Origin: Porphyra umbilicalis
Lineage: Eukaryota > Rhodophyta > Bangiophyceae > Bangiales > Bangiaceae
Assembly (NCBI GenBank): GCA_002049455.2
Contig: KV918911.1
Location: 62,001 to 126,000 of the forward strand
Length of the DNA: 64,000 nt
Reading direction: 5' to 3'
Positions 30,081 to 40,111 of the stretch are shown here, in pieces; the stretch's first letter is position 1; each line of letters begins with the position of its first letter. The position numbers and the translations under genes are program-made. The notes under the pieces were generated by a model. That model saw only the letters and a list, made by a program, of their open reading frames with translations. It was not told the DNA's origin and ran no database searches.

Positions 30081-32452
30081 TCAGTTTCTGACTTCGTGAA
30101 CTGGCTGCCGCTGTAGCATCTTGCGAGTCATTGTACGGTGGCAGCCCAACCGCAATTATGGTATTTTGAAAATCCCATCACACAGCTCGAGCTTGTGCGG
30201 TTGAGTTGCCCGCTGTAGCACAATTTCTGAAACAAACAATAATAGTTGCGCCAGAACAGCTGTCTTGGCCAATGATATGGCCGGGAACCGGCAGAGGACC
30301 ACTCAAACAATGTTCTTCTCTGGGCATTTTGCTATCAAGGTCTGCAAATTTTCATGCAACAGCAATACCCAACACAGCAAGTGCGCTAGAGCGAGAGTTG
30401 TAGCACAAAGTAGACAAGGCCGGCGGCGACCGAGAAGCGCGTGCTGGTGGCCGCCGTGAGCTGAAGTGGTAATGTCGCCAAGAGTCACCACGCCAGCGTG
30501 CCTCTGGTCGCGCCCGCTAGAGGTTGCCACCGCCCGGTGCTGTCCACCGTGCGCAGGGGTCCGCCGCTCCCTGTCTGGAGCTCTGGGCGGTGCCCCGGCC
30601 TCCGCGTCAGTTCTGCGTTGCTTCTGAGAGGGTGAGAAACCTGAGGGGAGGGTCGCGCAGGCCGGGTCGGCGGGCGGCGCAGGCAGGCTAGGGGGGAGGG
30701 TGCGCGCATCGCTGGCTGGTGAGCGCGCATTACTGCTGCAGCTTGTTGGGGGTGCTCGGGTGGACGTGGGGGCATGGTTAAAAGGGTTCGGGGTGGGTCG
30801 GGGGTGGGGGGCGGGGTGTGGGGTAGTGGCGTTCTTGGAAGTGCGGCCGAGGTTGGGCTGGACGTGGGACTGTGAATGCCTGCTTTAACGTTCATGCCTT
30901 GGGGAGCCAGCGCACGGTTCTGCAGTCAGCCTGCCTTCTGAGCTGTCAACGTTCCCACGCTCACAATTGCCTGCAGTGCTCTCAGTGGCATGGGCCTGCC
31001 CCTCAAGTGTACAAACACGCACTCAGAAGTGCGTAGATGTCGGTCACGGCCCTCTATTGACCCGTTCTGGCACAGCCTTGGGCTTTTTGAAGACAGCACG
31101 GCCCTGAGACTGGGCGTGCCAGCTCCTTTGAAGCCGCCCTAGTCAGCGTAAGGTGGGATGCATACAGTAAAGAGGGACGCGTAAATGGATCTTGCGCCAC
31201 TCGTTTGCACAAGCGGCAGCCCGCGATGGCTGCACGTGACCGTTCGACCGGCATGACTCAGCCTCGAAGTCCTTTCACAACCTGAGGGGGTGCGACAGCA
31301 ACACACGTCACGCACTCGTGCGGATTCGATCCAGATTGGTACCGAAAGGCCTCCACGTGTCTCGCTAGATTGCCTTGATTTGGGCGGTTCGGGCTCCGTT
31401 CACACGCTTTCCGTGACATGTTCGGCACGTATTCGACGGACGCCTCTTTATTTCGATACTGACGACGACGCTGATACGTGTCCTCCGTTGGCAGCCACGC
31501 AGTGCGGCCAACAACGTCGAGGCCAACGGCGCTCAGATCTTCGAAAGGTAGCCCACTCTGTTTCACCCATTACATTGCCCGTTGGCAACGCGTTGGCCCG
31601 TTGGCAACTGACAACTCGCAGGGCCACACGTAGCGGTTTCATTTCACCGTTTCAGACCGTTGGCCCGACATTGCTGGGAATGCTCTTAGATGTCATATTC
31701 GGGTGGTTCACGTTCACATGTGCTCACCGTCAAGACAAGGTCTGAATGGCCCCTACAGTGCTCTCAAAGTGTAGTGATGCACACATATACTTAGATCAAG
31801 GAACTTGCTCTTCGTTTCAGAGGTGGCAGTCTGCATTCGTGTCCTCAGGGAGCTGAGGGCGTGTCAGTGTTGGAAGGGTCGCGATGACGCTAAAAGCGAA
31901 TGGAGTTACGTGGCTGAGAAGGACTGTCCTGCCACAGGGGTCACAAGGCCCAGACGGAGCCTGCCCCCCAGCCCCCCCCCACCGCCCCAAGTTGCGCGCG
32001 GCGACCGCGAGCAGCGACTTCTGGGGCTCAACGCGCCCACGATGACCCGCGGGTGATCGTGCTTGCTCGCCGGCTTTTGTTGCGGCGGCTCGTCGGCGAG
32101 ATCTGAAGCCATCTAGCGGCGCGGTTAGAGGCGCCCCGTCGCGCGGCGGTCGGTCTCACTCGCCCGCCCGTGCGCTGTTTCGACCAACCCACCCGCCCTG
32201 CGCAGGTGCGCTGCGCGGCGGAGTGACGGTCCCTCCCGTGGGCGTCGCGCGACGCCGGCGGGCCGCCGCCGCTGCGGTGGCGGCGGCGGCACCCCTTTTC
32301 CCGCCCCACGCCCCCCCCGCCACGGAAACGTGGCTGTACGCGCCCCCGTGCGCGCTCGCGGCTGTGGAGCCGGCCTGCGTGCCCGGTGTCAGTGCGTCGC
32401 CGAGCGCGCCACCGCCCTCAAGGCCAGGGTATTGCACGCACGTGCCTGGAAT
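30081..32452. other. No confident gene
   Basis: Mixed sequence. A minus-strand frame near 31258-31566 (GLPFEDLSAVGLDVVGRTAW) and a plus-strand frame near 32223-32462 are the best of several short candidates, but neither has a motif. 31480-31685 is the right subterminal region of the candidate Harbinger-like element. 32143-32450 is GC-rich. Confidence 0.4.
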
Positions 32453-32700
32453 AAACCTATAACGAGTAGACGCGAAAGAATGTTTTGAGATAGCCATGCA
32501 AAGCTCCTGTGAGATGGCCTCAGCATGATTCGGAGTATCATGTGCACATCAGTTCCGTGGATCTGCGAAAATCCTACATTTCAGATTGCCTCATTCTCGA
32601 GTGACCTCTGTGATTCGGCAGTTCATCACTACAGTTCTGGACTCATTCAACGGATCATCTTCGGGACTGACTCTGGGATCGTTCCAGAAGCAGTGTCATC

Positions 32701-34103
32701 TAGGGTTGCCCAACTGGTTTATCGTAATTGGTTAAAACTGGTTTTCATTGTGTAAAAAATCGGACATCGCTTGCAAACTAGTTTCGGATGCAAAATATTG
32801 GTTAAACTGGTTGTTTTTTAAATACGGAACAGTTGCGGTCACGTGACCGGAATTTTCCCAGTCCTTTGGCGCTTAGTGCGTGACGAGTCCCAACTTGATG
32901 GCGCGTGCTCGACCGGATCCGACGACTCGTGTCTTCGTCTCTCACACCGGCCCCGTCGCCGACGCTTCCCGTGCTGCGAGCCCACCATGGCTCCACCAGT
33001 AGCCCTGCCGCCTGCGGCTGCCTCAGAACCTGCTACTACGCCGACCACAGCCACACCAACGCCGCCACCTGCGGCTCCAACCCCGTCAGATGGCGACGAC
33101 GGCTCGACCGGTGGCCTTCCCTTGGCACCCCGTGCATCCTGGCAGGTATCAGAGGGGTCTGTTTGGGGACCCGTGCCGCAAGGCAAGAAGAAGAGTCCTG
33201 TGTACGCCTACTTTGTCTGTGCGTTCAATAAGGAAGGGAGCGGGGCCGTTGACCCGACACGGTACATCTGCGTTCACAAGGACCACAACGGTCATCCCGT
33301 TCGCATGGCGCATTGCAAAGTTACCGCCAACCTCAAGCAGCATCTGGTCGGCTAGCACGGCGTGACTGTGTCTTCCACGCATGTGGGTGGGCACGCGGCG
33401 GGTGGACGAAGCAGTGGGCCTCGTGGCGGTGGCTCTGCGGTCGCCGACGCAAGCCCATGGCCGCGCAGAGGAGACAGATGCTCGTGCCAGACGCGCTGCA
33501 CACAGACAGCATCACATGTACTGGCAGCTCGAGCGACGACCACATATCACCTACAAACGTATCACCCACAAGCACACACGAGCACAATTCCATGTATCAT
33601 ACCATGCGGCTGGACGTGATGATGAGGGATGATGCCACAACCCTATGCGGTGCAGTAGACGGATGCCTACAACAAGTCAAAGACCAGCGTGGGTGCAGCA
33701 CATGCCACCAGTGACCAACCGACAAAAGAGCGTTCGGCGGGGGCGCGAGGAGGGAGGTAGACTTGCAACGGGCTCGTTAGGTGTGGCACCGAGAGCAGCA
33801 GAGAGAACGGAAAAGGATAGGGTGGGGGGGGGGACGATTGTGGCGCTTGGGTCGGCGTGGCCTGGGAGAGTGGATTGCCCATGCCCGGGATGGGCCAACA
33901 CGGCTGAGATTGCCGTGCGGGATGTCCGTGCACCTGTCACCTCTTGGGTGGCTGCGACCCACTCGCTGCGGAGCCACAGACACCCAGTCCCATTTGTGGC
34001 TGGCGCTCGCCCTTGCCCAACTAACTAGTTTAAAAACTGGTTATTGGCTACCGAACACATCGGATGAACCGGTTCGGCCGCGCGAACCAATTGGGCAACC
34101 CTA
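32701..34103. mobile_element. hAT element family B, 1,403 bp, with perfect 8-bp target duplication
   Basis: Begins TAGGGTTGCCCAA and ends TTGGGCAACCCTA. It is flanked by identical GTGTCATC at 32693-32700 and 34104-34111. The empty site is preserved at 26386-26393 in the other copy of the host repeat, which proves the insertion boundaries. Subterminal regions carry repeats of AACTGGTT or AATTGGTT at the left and AACTGGTT/GAACCGGTT at the right. The only substantial frame is the BED-like ORF 32987-33355; the hAT catalytic core and dimerisation region are absent, so the element is non-autonomous. Confidence 0.95.
32987..33355 (+). CDS. Truncated hAT-transposase N-terminus with BED-like zinc finger
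   Basis: 122 aa from an ATG in strong Kozak context (CCACCATGG at 32983-32991). Residues 1-60 are Pro/Ala/Thr-rich. Then comes a segment (SPVYAYFVCAFNKEG, RYICVHKDHNG, KVTANLKQHL) with the aromatic start, cysteine region and final NLKQHL of a BED finger, the DNA-binding domain at the N-terminus of hAT transposases. A TAG stop follows two residues after HL, and the next codon is CAC, where the last His ligand would be expected. One of the usual Cys ligands also appears replaced. The product is unlikely to be a full transposase; it could act as a repressor or be an inactive relic. Confidence 0.6.
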   Translation: MAPPVALPPAAASEPATTPTTATPTPPPAAPTPSDGDDGSTGGLPLAPRASWQVSEGSVWGPVPQGKKKSPVYAYFVCAFNKEGSGAVDPTRYICVHKDHNGHPVRMAHCKVTANLKQHLVG

Positions 34104-34379
34104 GTGTCATCCTGACCCACAGATCATCTCGGGGACTGTCATTCGAAAAACATGTGAGGACTGGTTCAACTGATAGTCTGACTGCCTCTTCCGCAAACCA
34201 CGTGTCTGCCTATTCCGTCAACAGTGTGAACAAAAACCTTTTGACACTCTCCCCGTTCAGACCAATGCCCATCGTGGAGTCTGACATATCACTCATGCGC
34301 TTGAGTTTCTGGTGCGAGTGCTTTTGATACGTATTGAACCGGGGGATTGCGAGTTCGGGACGTGCTGTGTTTGAACGAT

Positions 34380-34525
34380 ACAGCCGATTTTCCAAAAACC
34401 TCGCACGCTCATGAAGAACACTCTGACATGAATATTGCGAACATTATGACAGGATTATCGAATCATGAACTCGCAAACGTCACGGGTCACGAAAACTGCC
34501 GGTCGCTCATTCTGATAGGGGCCAG
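34380..34525. other. No gene seen
   Basis: Short AT-rich spacer between segment R copy 2 and the next hAT element. Confidence 0.5.
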
Positions 34526-35411
34526 TAGGGTTGTGCAACACGCCCAAGTCGTGTTCACGGACACGCCCAGGGCGCGTTTTATCGCGTGTTTAGGGCTTGT
34601 CACGCCAGCACGACTGCCCAAACATGGGGCGTGCTTCAGGCGTGTTTAATTACAGGTTCATGTGCACTTATTAGGCTGGTTGCAGTGAGGTGGTCGTGAA
34701 AGGATTGCAACCGACTCGACCCCCACCGATTGACCGACATGACGGAGGTGGTGCTGCAAATGCGAGCTGCGCTGGCCAAAGAGGCGGCGCCGCGCCAGAC
34801 GGTGTCACCGGGGTCCCGCATGGGCGATTTTGGTCAAGATGCCGGCGGAATGGTGGACCCCATGATGACTACGAGGATGAGTGGAGCCCCCCCCCCGCTG
34901 CCGACAACGAGAACGACGCTGACGCGGGTGCGGTCGCAGGCCTGGCATCCGACGCCAGAAGCGTACCGCAAGAGTTGGACGAGGTACCCCAGGCATGCCG
35001 CGAGCGGGGAGAGGCAACAGCGAACGACGAAGAGTCGGAAATCAACGGCGCCAGCCAGCCGCCTCGCCTCCAAGAGTCTGATCTTGTGAGCATTTGCGAG
35101 GCTTACGTGGCGCTGAGCGTCGGCACGGAGGGTGTCGCTGCTGCGGTGGGTGGGGCGTCGAGCGCGGCAGGCAGCGGCCGCGGTCCTTGTCAGACCAACG
35201 TGGTGCTCAAGGATGTGTTTGACACGACGTGGTAAGATTGTGTATCGTATGGAGCGGTTTAGGCAGAGCATTGGTAGGTGCTACTTGGAGTTTTTATGGG
35301 TGTTACTTCAGGGCGTGTTGGGCGTGTTTAGTGTTCAGGTGCGTGTTTAGGGCGTGTCTTAACGTGTCACGACTGCACGCCCTTCAAAAAGGGGCGTGTT
35401 GCACAACCCTG
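34526..35411. mobile_element. hAT element family C, 886 bp, 8-bp target duplication with one mismatch
   Basis: The left end is TAGGGTTGTGCAACACGCCC and the right end is GGGCGTGTTGCACAACCCTG. The flanks GGGGCCAG (34518-34525) and GGAGCCAG (35412-35419) form an 8-bp target duplication. Subterminal repeats are GGCGTGTT or AACACGCC, different from families A and B. The interior contains a broken reading frame (34739-35235). Confidence 0.85.
34739..35235 (+). pseudogene. Frameshifted ORF inside hAT family C element
   Basis: An ATG at 34739 starts MTEVVLQMRAALAKEAAPRQ and continues to about 34860. There the coding-like composition moves to another frame (HDDYEDEWSPPPAADNENDA, then LQESDLVSICEAYVALSVG), which ends at 35235. 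The second frame has an acidic linker and no nearby ATG, so one indel in a formerly continuous gene is likely. No catalytic motif of hAT transposases is visible; it may be an internal deletion derivative. Confidence 0.4.
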
Positions 35412-36425
35412 GGAGCCAGTGAGACACGCACCGCCCTTCACAGCCACAAATCAAGAACGATGCTGCCTCCACGACACGAGAGATTCTTTTCAACGTCGAA
35501 GTAAGGCGCGGACAAAGGGCACAACGCCAAGTGGACTGGCACGCGCCGGCACGTGCTAACCAGCTCTGACACGCGCAGGTGAGCAGCACCGCGATCCCCT
35601 CGCTTTAGATTGGGACGAGTCGGTTAACTCCTGGGATCCTGGCGAGCGATCGCAACTGATTTTTTCCGGAAGCGCAGTTGCACGAAATCAAACGTTTCCG
35701 CGGTCGGCATCAGATTGGTTGCTTGCGATACTTTAAATGTGGCTGGAATGCTCATTTCAGGATGTCACAGTGGTATGTGCCTCTCGTGTCTGGCAGCGAA
35801 TGGTCAGGAGGGGTGATGTCAGATGGAAGGCCGTTGCTGCATCGAGCTATTCCGATTTGTGACGCCGATGTCACGCTCTCGCGTCATCGCCCCAATTCGT
35901 GCTGTCTGCGCGGCAGGAACCGCGCATCGTGCGCTGCCTTCTGCCTGCAGGGCGGCCAGTGGGCCCACATTTTTGTGCATCGACTGTCCGTCGGACTGCG
36001 TCGGCATTCGCCCCCCCCCCCGTGGACGGCAGAAACGGACATTCTCTGGCACTGCGTCGCACCGGGGCGGCTGTCCCCCCCCCCTGGGCATCCAAAAATG
36101 GGCATTGGCCCCCACACCCCTCACCACAGTGGGGTGCGCCCGCCCCCGCCGGGGGCGCTTCGGCCCCCGCCCTTAAATTAGGGGCGCCGCCGCCTATTCC
36201 ACACCTGAATATGGTCGTGGTCGGCTAGCCGGACGATAATGCGAGCCACGCACCACCATCGCGCCACCGACGTGGCCAGATCCCCATCGCGACCGTCATC
36301 CCCACCATCATCGCCGATCACCCCGGCGCCGCCGGCACCGCCGGCACCCCCTGCACGGCCGACATGACCGTTGCTCGAGCCACGGTGAACAGGGGCACAT
36401 TTCGTGTTCGATTAGTATTGATCTG
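35412..36425. other. No gene seen
   Basis: Mixed then GC-rich sequence (36010-36180 has poly-C runs). Overlapping short frames on both strands have no recognisable domain. Confidence 0.5.
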
Positions 36426-37020
36426 CACTGAGGCACTTTCACAAACTGTCAAATTTGAACGAAACTGTCAACTTGCAGAACTCCCCTCAGATGCATTGCC
36501 AGAGGGGGTGATCCGCACTCACAGGGCCATAGAGGCCGAATATGAGGACGCTCCGATACGGCCCTACAACAGCGACATGTGCATGTAGAAACGGAAAACA
36601 AAGCCAGACACTGAGAGAAGAGGTCGCAAGGATGCATCTCATGGAGTCGGTGTCTCCGAGGGCGCTTTCTTCGTCTTAATTGACGGCATTAAAAAAGCGC
36701 TCGATTTGACTCGCCGCAGAGGTGCGTTCAGGGGGGTCGAGCCGAGAAGTTATTGGATGTCGTCAAAGAAGATGCAGCAAACGCTCTCAGAGACACCCAA
36801 TCCGTGCGATGCATCCTTGTGACCTCTTCTGACAGTGTCTGGCTTTGTTTTCCGACTCTACATGCACATCTCGCTGTTGTAGGGCCGTATCGGAGCGTCC
36901 TCCTATTCGGCCTCTATGGCCCTGTGAGTGCGGATCACCCCCTCTGGCAATGCATCTGAGAGGGGTTCTGCAAGATGACAGTTTCTTTCAAATTTGACAG
37001 TTTGTGAAAGTGCCTCACTG
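36426..37020. mobile_element. 595-bp inverted-repeat (foldback or long-TIR MITE) element
   Basis: The left arm, about 36426-36686, is closely complementary to the right arm, about 36758-37020, with a roughly 70-bp loop. The ends read CACTGAGGCACTTTCACAAA and, in complement, CAGTGAGGCACTTTCACAAA. Identity is high but imperfect (AACGAAACTG versus AAAGAAACTG, for example), so it is an aged palindrome. No matching target duplication is visible. No transposase is encoded. Confidence 0.75.
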
Positions 37021-37069
37021 TTTCTTAGCGTCCCCGAGTCTCGTTCCGAGCGGCCACTCGTTTCTGCGC

Positions 37070-37870
37070 CGCCACCATTGCTTTCGTGAACGCTTCCTCC
37101 CCATCCTCCCTGTCACCCTCGCCCTTCTTTTATGCTGTGCATGCGCACCCGCCGTGTCGCACGCCAGCTTTTTTTTTTCGCCGGATGCCCACGTACCGCT
37201 ACACGCTGGCCGCACTTGCTCCCCGTGTTTACGTGACGATTCGTTGTGACGGCCTCCTCCCGTCTCGACTGACGCCTCGCGCTGTCCTTCTTGCATGTGT
37301 CTTTCGAATATACATGTGCTCGCCCTCTTCACTGAAGCTGTTCTCTTTTGTTTTCTTTGCCTCGCTCTTACATGATCACCCCGTTATCCTGCTTCTTCTT
37401 TTCCAGTCGTTGCTTTCTCATGCTCTTGCGTGTGTTCCGACCGTCCCCGCTTTGCTTCTCGTGTCAATGCATCCGCTGGTACTGCTTGGTGTCTTGGTTC
37501 TCCCCCGCCGTTCTCACCTTTCTGCGAGCACATCCGCCATTCGCATACGCTCTTTCCTCGTTTCTTCGTTCGGCTTTGAGTTCCCTCGGTCTAGTGCGGT
37601 TGTCCTGCAGCGCACTGGTTGGCGCCACCGTCGAGACGCTTTCACTGACGCCCGGTCCGAATGTTGCTCTTTTCTCTCGTGGCTTTTTCTCAACCCACCA
37701 CCTTCCGTCTTCCTTTGGCATGGTGTCGGCTCTTCTCTTTCCTTTTTTCCATCTATTAGCTGCGCCCCTTTACACTTATGTTGTGTTTCGTTCTGCGTTA
37801 GGTCTCAATTTGTGACGTCACATCTGTCTCTTTCCTGTGTCGTCACAACGTTGGTGTCGGGCGCGCAACC
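37070..37870. other. Pyrimidine-skewed region, no confident gene
   Basis: For about 800 bp the plus strand is strongly C+T-rich (runs such as CTTTTTTTTTTCG, CCTTTTTTCCATC). Because of this, a plus-strand frame encodes Ser/Leu/Phe-rich sequence and the minus strand gives Lys/Arg/Glu-rich sequence. Neither has a domain. The skew is sharper than elsewhere in the window. Confidence 0.45.
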
Positions 37871-40110
37871 CCCGACTTTTCGCGCCACCGTCTCTCGAGT
37901 TCGTGACAGGGAGAGCTCTGTTGGCGCCCCGGTGGAGTGGAGTCCGGCGCATTCGGGATGACGTTAGAGCAGGTGCCGTACGAAGGGTCCATAGCGAGTA
38001 TAATCAACCCATGTTGAGTACTTCTCTCCTTATAGGACCCACTGCTCTCGCCGAGAACCAGCTGAATTCTTGGCAGCCGCGCTATATCCACGAACGAGGA
38101 AGACGAGGTCAAGGCTGAAGAATGTAAGCAAAACTGCACGTAGACGACGGCATACACAGTCTGTCGGCGCACCAGTGGCAATGGCATTCGCACCAGTGCG
38201 GCTCCTTCTGCTCTCTTTCGTTTTTGTGTCTTCATGTGAGCAGCGAGAAGAGCAAGAGACCCCGCACTTTCTGCGACTTGGTCTTGGGAAGGTGGTTCTG
38301 CCGCAGAATGTCCCCTCATCAATGAGCAAGCTTAAGAAACCTGATATTAACAACCATATGATGGCCCCCATGTCAGCATGAAAATGATATCGCATGATTC
38401 CCGTGGCAGGCAGGCCACTACTGTCCGACTGAAGCCACCGATCCACGACCAGGCCGGCTACAAACGTATTTTCTCCCAGCAGACCAAACTAATTCAGTCC
38501 ATTCTCTTCATGACCCCGGCCGCCCTGGTGCCCCGTCGGTGGTCTTCCATGCTGCTAGCGTCCGCGTTCTGGGCGTTGGCGACCGTGATGACGCTTTGGG
38601 CGTTCACCCGCTTTATTGCTATGCTCTTTTTGAATACAGTGCCGGTTGTAGCGGCGGTACTTGAAGTCAGAGCAAACTGCTGGCACGGCCGCGCCAGCAC
38701 GCTGTCGAGATGGACTCAGCGCCGGATGTTTAGAGTTGGGGTTCATTATCAAGTTTTAACTCCATGCCGTTCCCTGGCCAAAGTGGTCTCTGTGCCAACT
38801 TTTCGCCGCGTCGGAGGTCCACAGCTGCGGGATTACGCCCCGTTTTTACTTTGTCTGGATGCCCTCAGGCGCTGTGAATGAGCTGCAATGGCACGTATGA
38901 AGTTGTCTGACGGCTGGCGGGACCGTCACGCTTATGCATCCTCGTTATTTATTGGTGTGTCCCATGTGGGGAGCGGACTGTGTGGCCTTCAATGCGGAGG
39001 GTAGCCCATCACCTCACCGCGTGCTGCTCGATTGGTAGGTCCCTCACGGATGGGGATGAGTTCTCCGTCTGTTGGCGCCCGCGCGGAGAGGCAAAGGCGG
39101 GAGAGGGGGTGGGTGGCGGGGCGGGGGCTGGTGAGGAGGCGCTGACGACGGTCTACGGGGCGGGGGTGCACCTCAAATCTACCTCAAAGCGGCCCCTCGA
39201 CCATTCCGGCGGGCACTTGCGGCAGCGGTACTTCCCAGAATGCAAGGCGATCCGAAGAACTTCGGTGTACACCGCCTGTCGGAACCCGACGGCCGGCGCG
39301 GAGAGTTTTTTTGTGGGCCTACGACCTGCCCAAGCTGCTTTGTGGACCACCTGCGGGCAGCCCATGACAAAGTGCTGTACAAGTTTCGAAGGAAACCGTG
39401 CGGGGGGGAGGTGGGATGGCGATGAGTGGAGACGGATAGTGGTGGGTGGTGGCGGGTGGCGGTCGGGGGTGGGGGGAAGTACGTGATGGGGGTTCATGAA
39501 CGGCCTGTGTTGGCAGAGGCGTGTGGGCGGGACGCGACTGGTTGTCGCCAAGCTGTCAGTGGCAATCTGGGTAGGATCTGTCAGGAAAGACTTTGGTCCC
39601 ATTTCCTCGCCATTTGAAAGGGCGTCCCGTACCCCAGACCAGGGTGAAGCGCCGCCATATTCGGACGGCCTTGCACGCCCAAATCGCCGATTCCGTCCAT
39701 CTGGAGGGGGGGGGGGGGGGGGTTGAGTGGACGTGTGTCCTGCCAGAAGGGTCGTTTCTGAAGCGCTTCATACAGAATTTTCTCACAGCGGCAAGCCAGA
39801 TGGTTCTCCTCCCCTTTGAGTTTGGATGAGCAACTCAGATCAGCGTGGTTTTTTCAGGAAGCGCCGCGGCGTGCGTTCGTAGGCACCAAATCGGTCGATT
39901 TTCTAGTGTGGCATGCTGCAAACGGCGATTTCCGTTGCGACTCAAATGAGTCGCACACTTAGCTCAATTGAGTCGCACACACGGTAGAATAGACACCAGT
40001 CACGCTGACTAGTCCGCGATCAGTCCGCTTACCGTATCTGACAGACCGTGATGCAGGCAGTAACTCGGCCCGTCGGCGACAGGTGTCGATGCTTCTCATT
40101 GGATAACAGC
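37871..40110. other. No gene seen; short palindrome at 39936-39955
   Basis: Frames up to about 170 codons exist but lack motifs. A 12-16-base G run interrupts 39700-39722. TGCGACTCA and TGAGTCGCA form a 20-bp palindrome at 39936-39955, and a second TGAGTCGCACAC follows within 30 bp; TGAGTC cores resemble bZIP sites. Confidence 0.45.
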
Positions 40111-40111
40111 C

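Larger units (their letters stand above)
27464..31685. mobile_element. Candidate 4.2-kb PIF/Harbinger-like element (or two element ends in opposite orientation)
   Basis: The left end starts GAGCATTCCCACCAATG, and the right end is its inverted counterpart with one mismatch over about 28 bp. Both are bordered by TTA in direct orientation (27461-27463 and 31686-31688), the 3-bp TWA duplication typical of PIF/Harbinger. Both subterminal regions carry many copies of CGTTGGC or GCCAACG (27485-27712 and 31480-31665), which fits the two ends of one element. No Harbinger DDE transposase or MYB-like protein is seen inside; the interior includes GC-rich DNA and the minus-strand frame 28908-30080. Two independent MITE fragments are the alternative. 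Confidence 0.5.
32453..34379. repeat. Duplicated segment R, copy 2, split by a hAT element
   Basis: The two halves 32453-32700 and 34104-34379 together match 26146-26661. The interruption is the hAT element 32701-34103 plus one extra copy of the 8-bp target GTGTCATC. The copies differ by scattered substitutions and a few small indels. Confidence 0.85.

Noticed and set aside
37086-37961. Membrane-protein-like plus-strand frame of 291 codons
   Set aside because: The hydrophobic composition follows directly from the pyrimidine-rich strand. There is no periodic membrane-segment pattern and no clear start.
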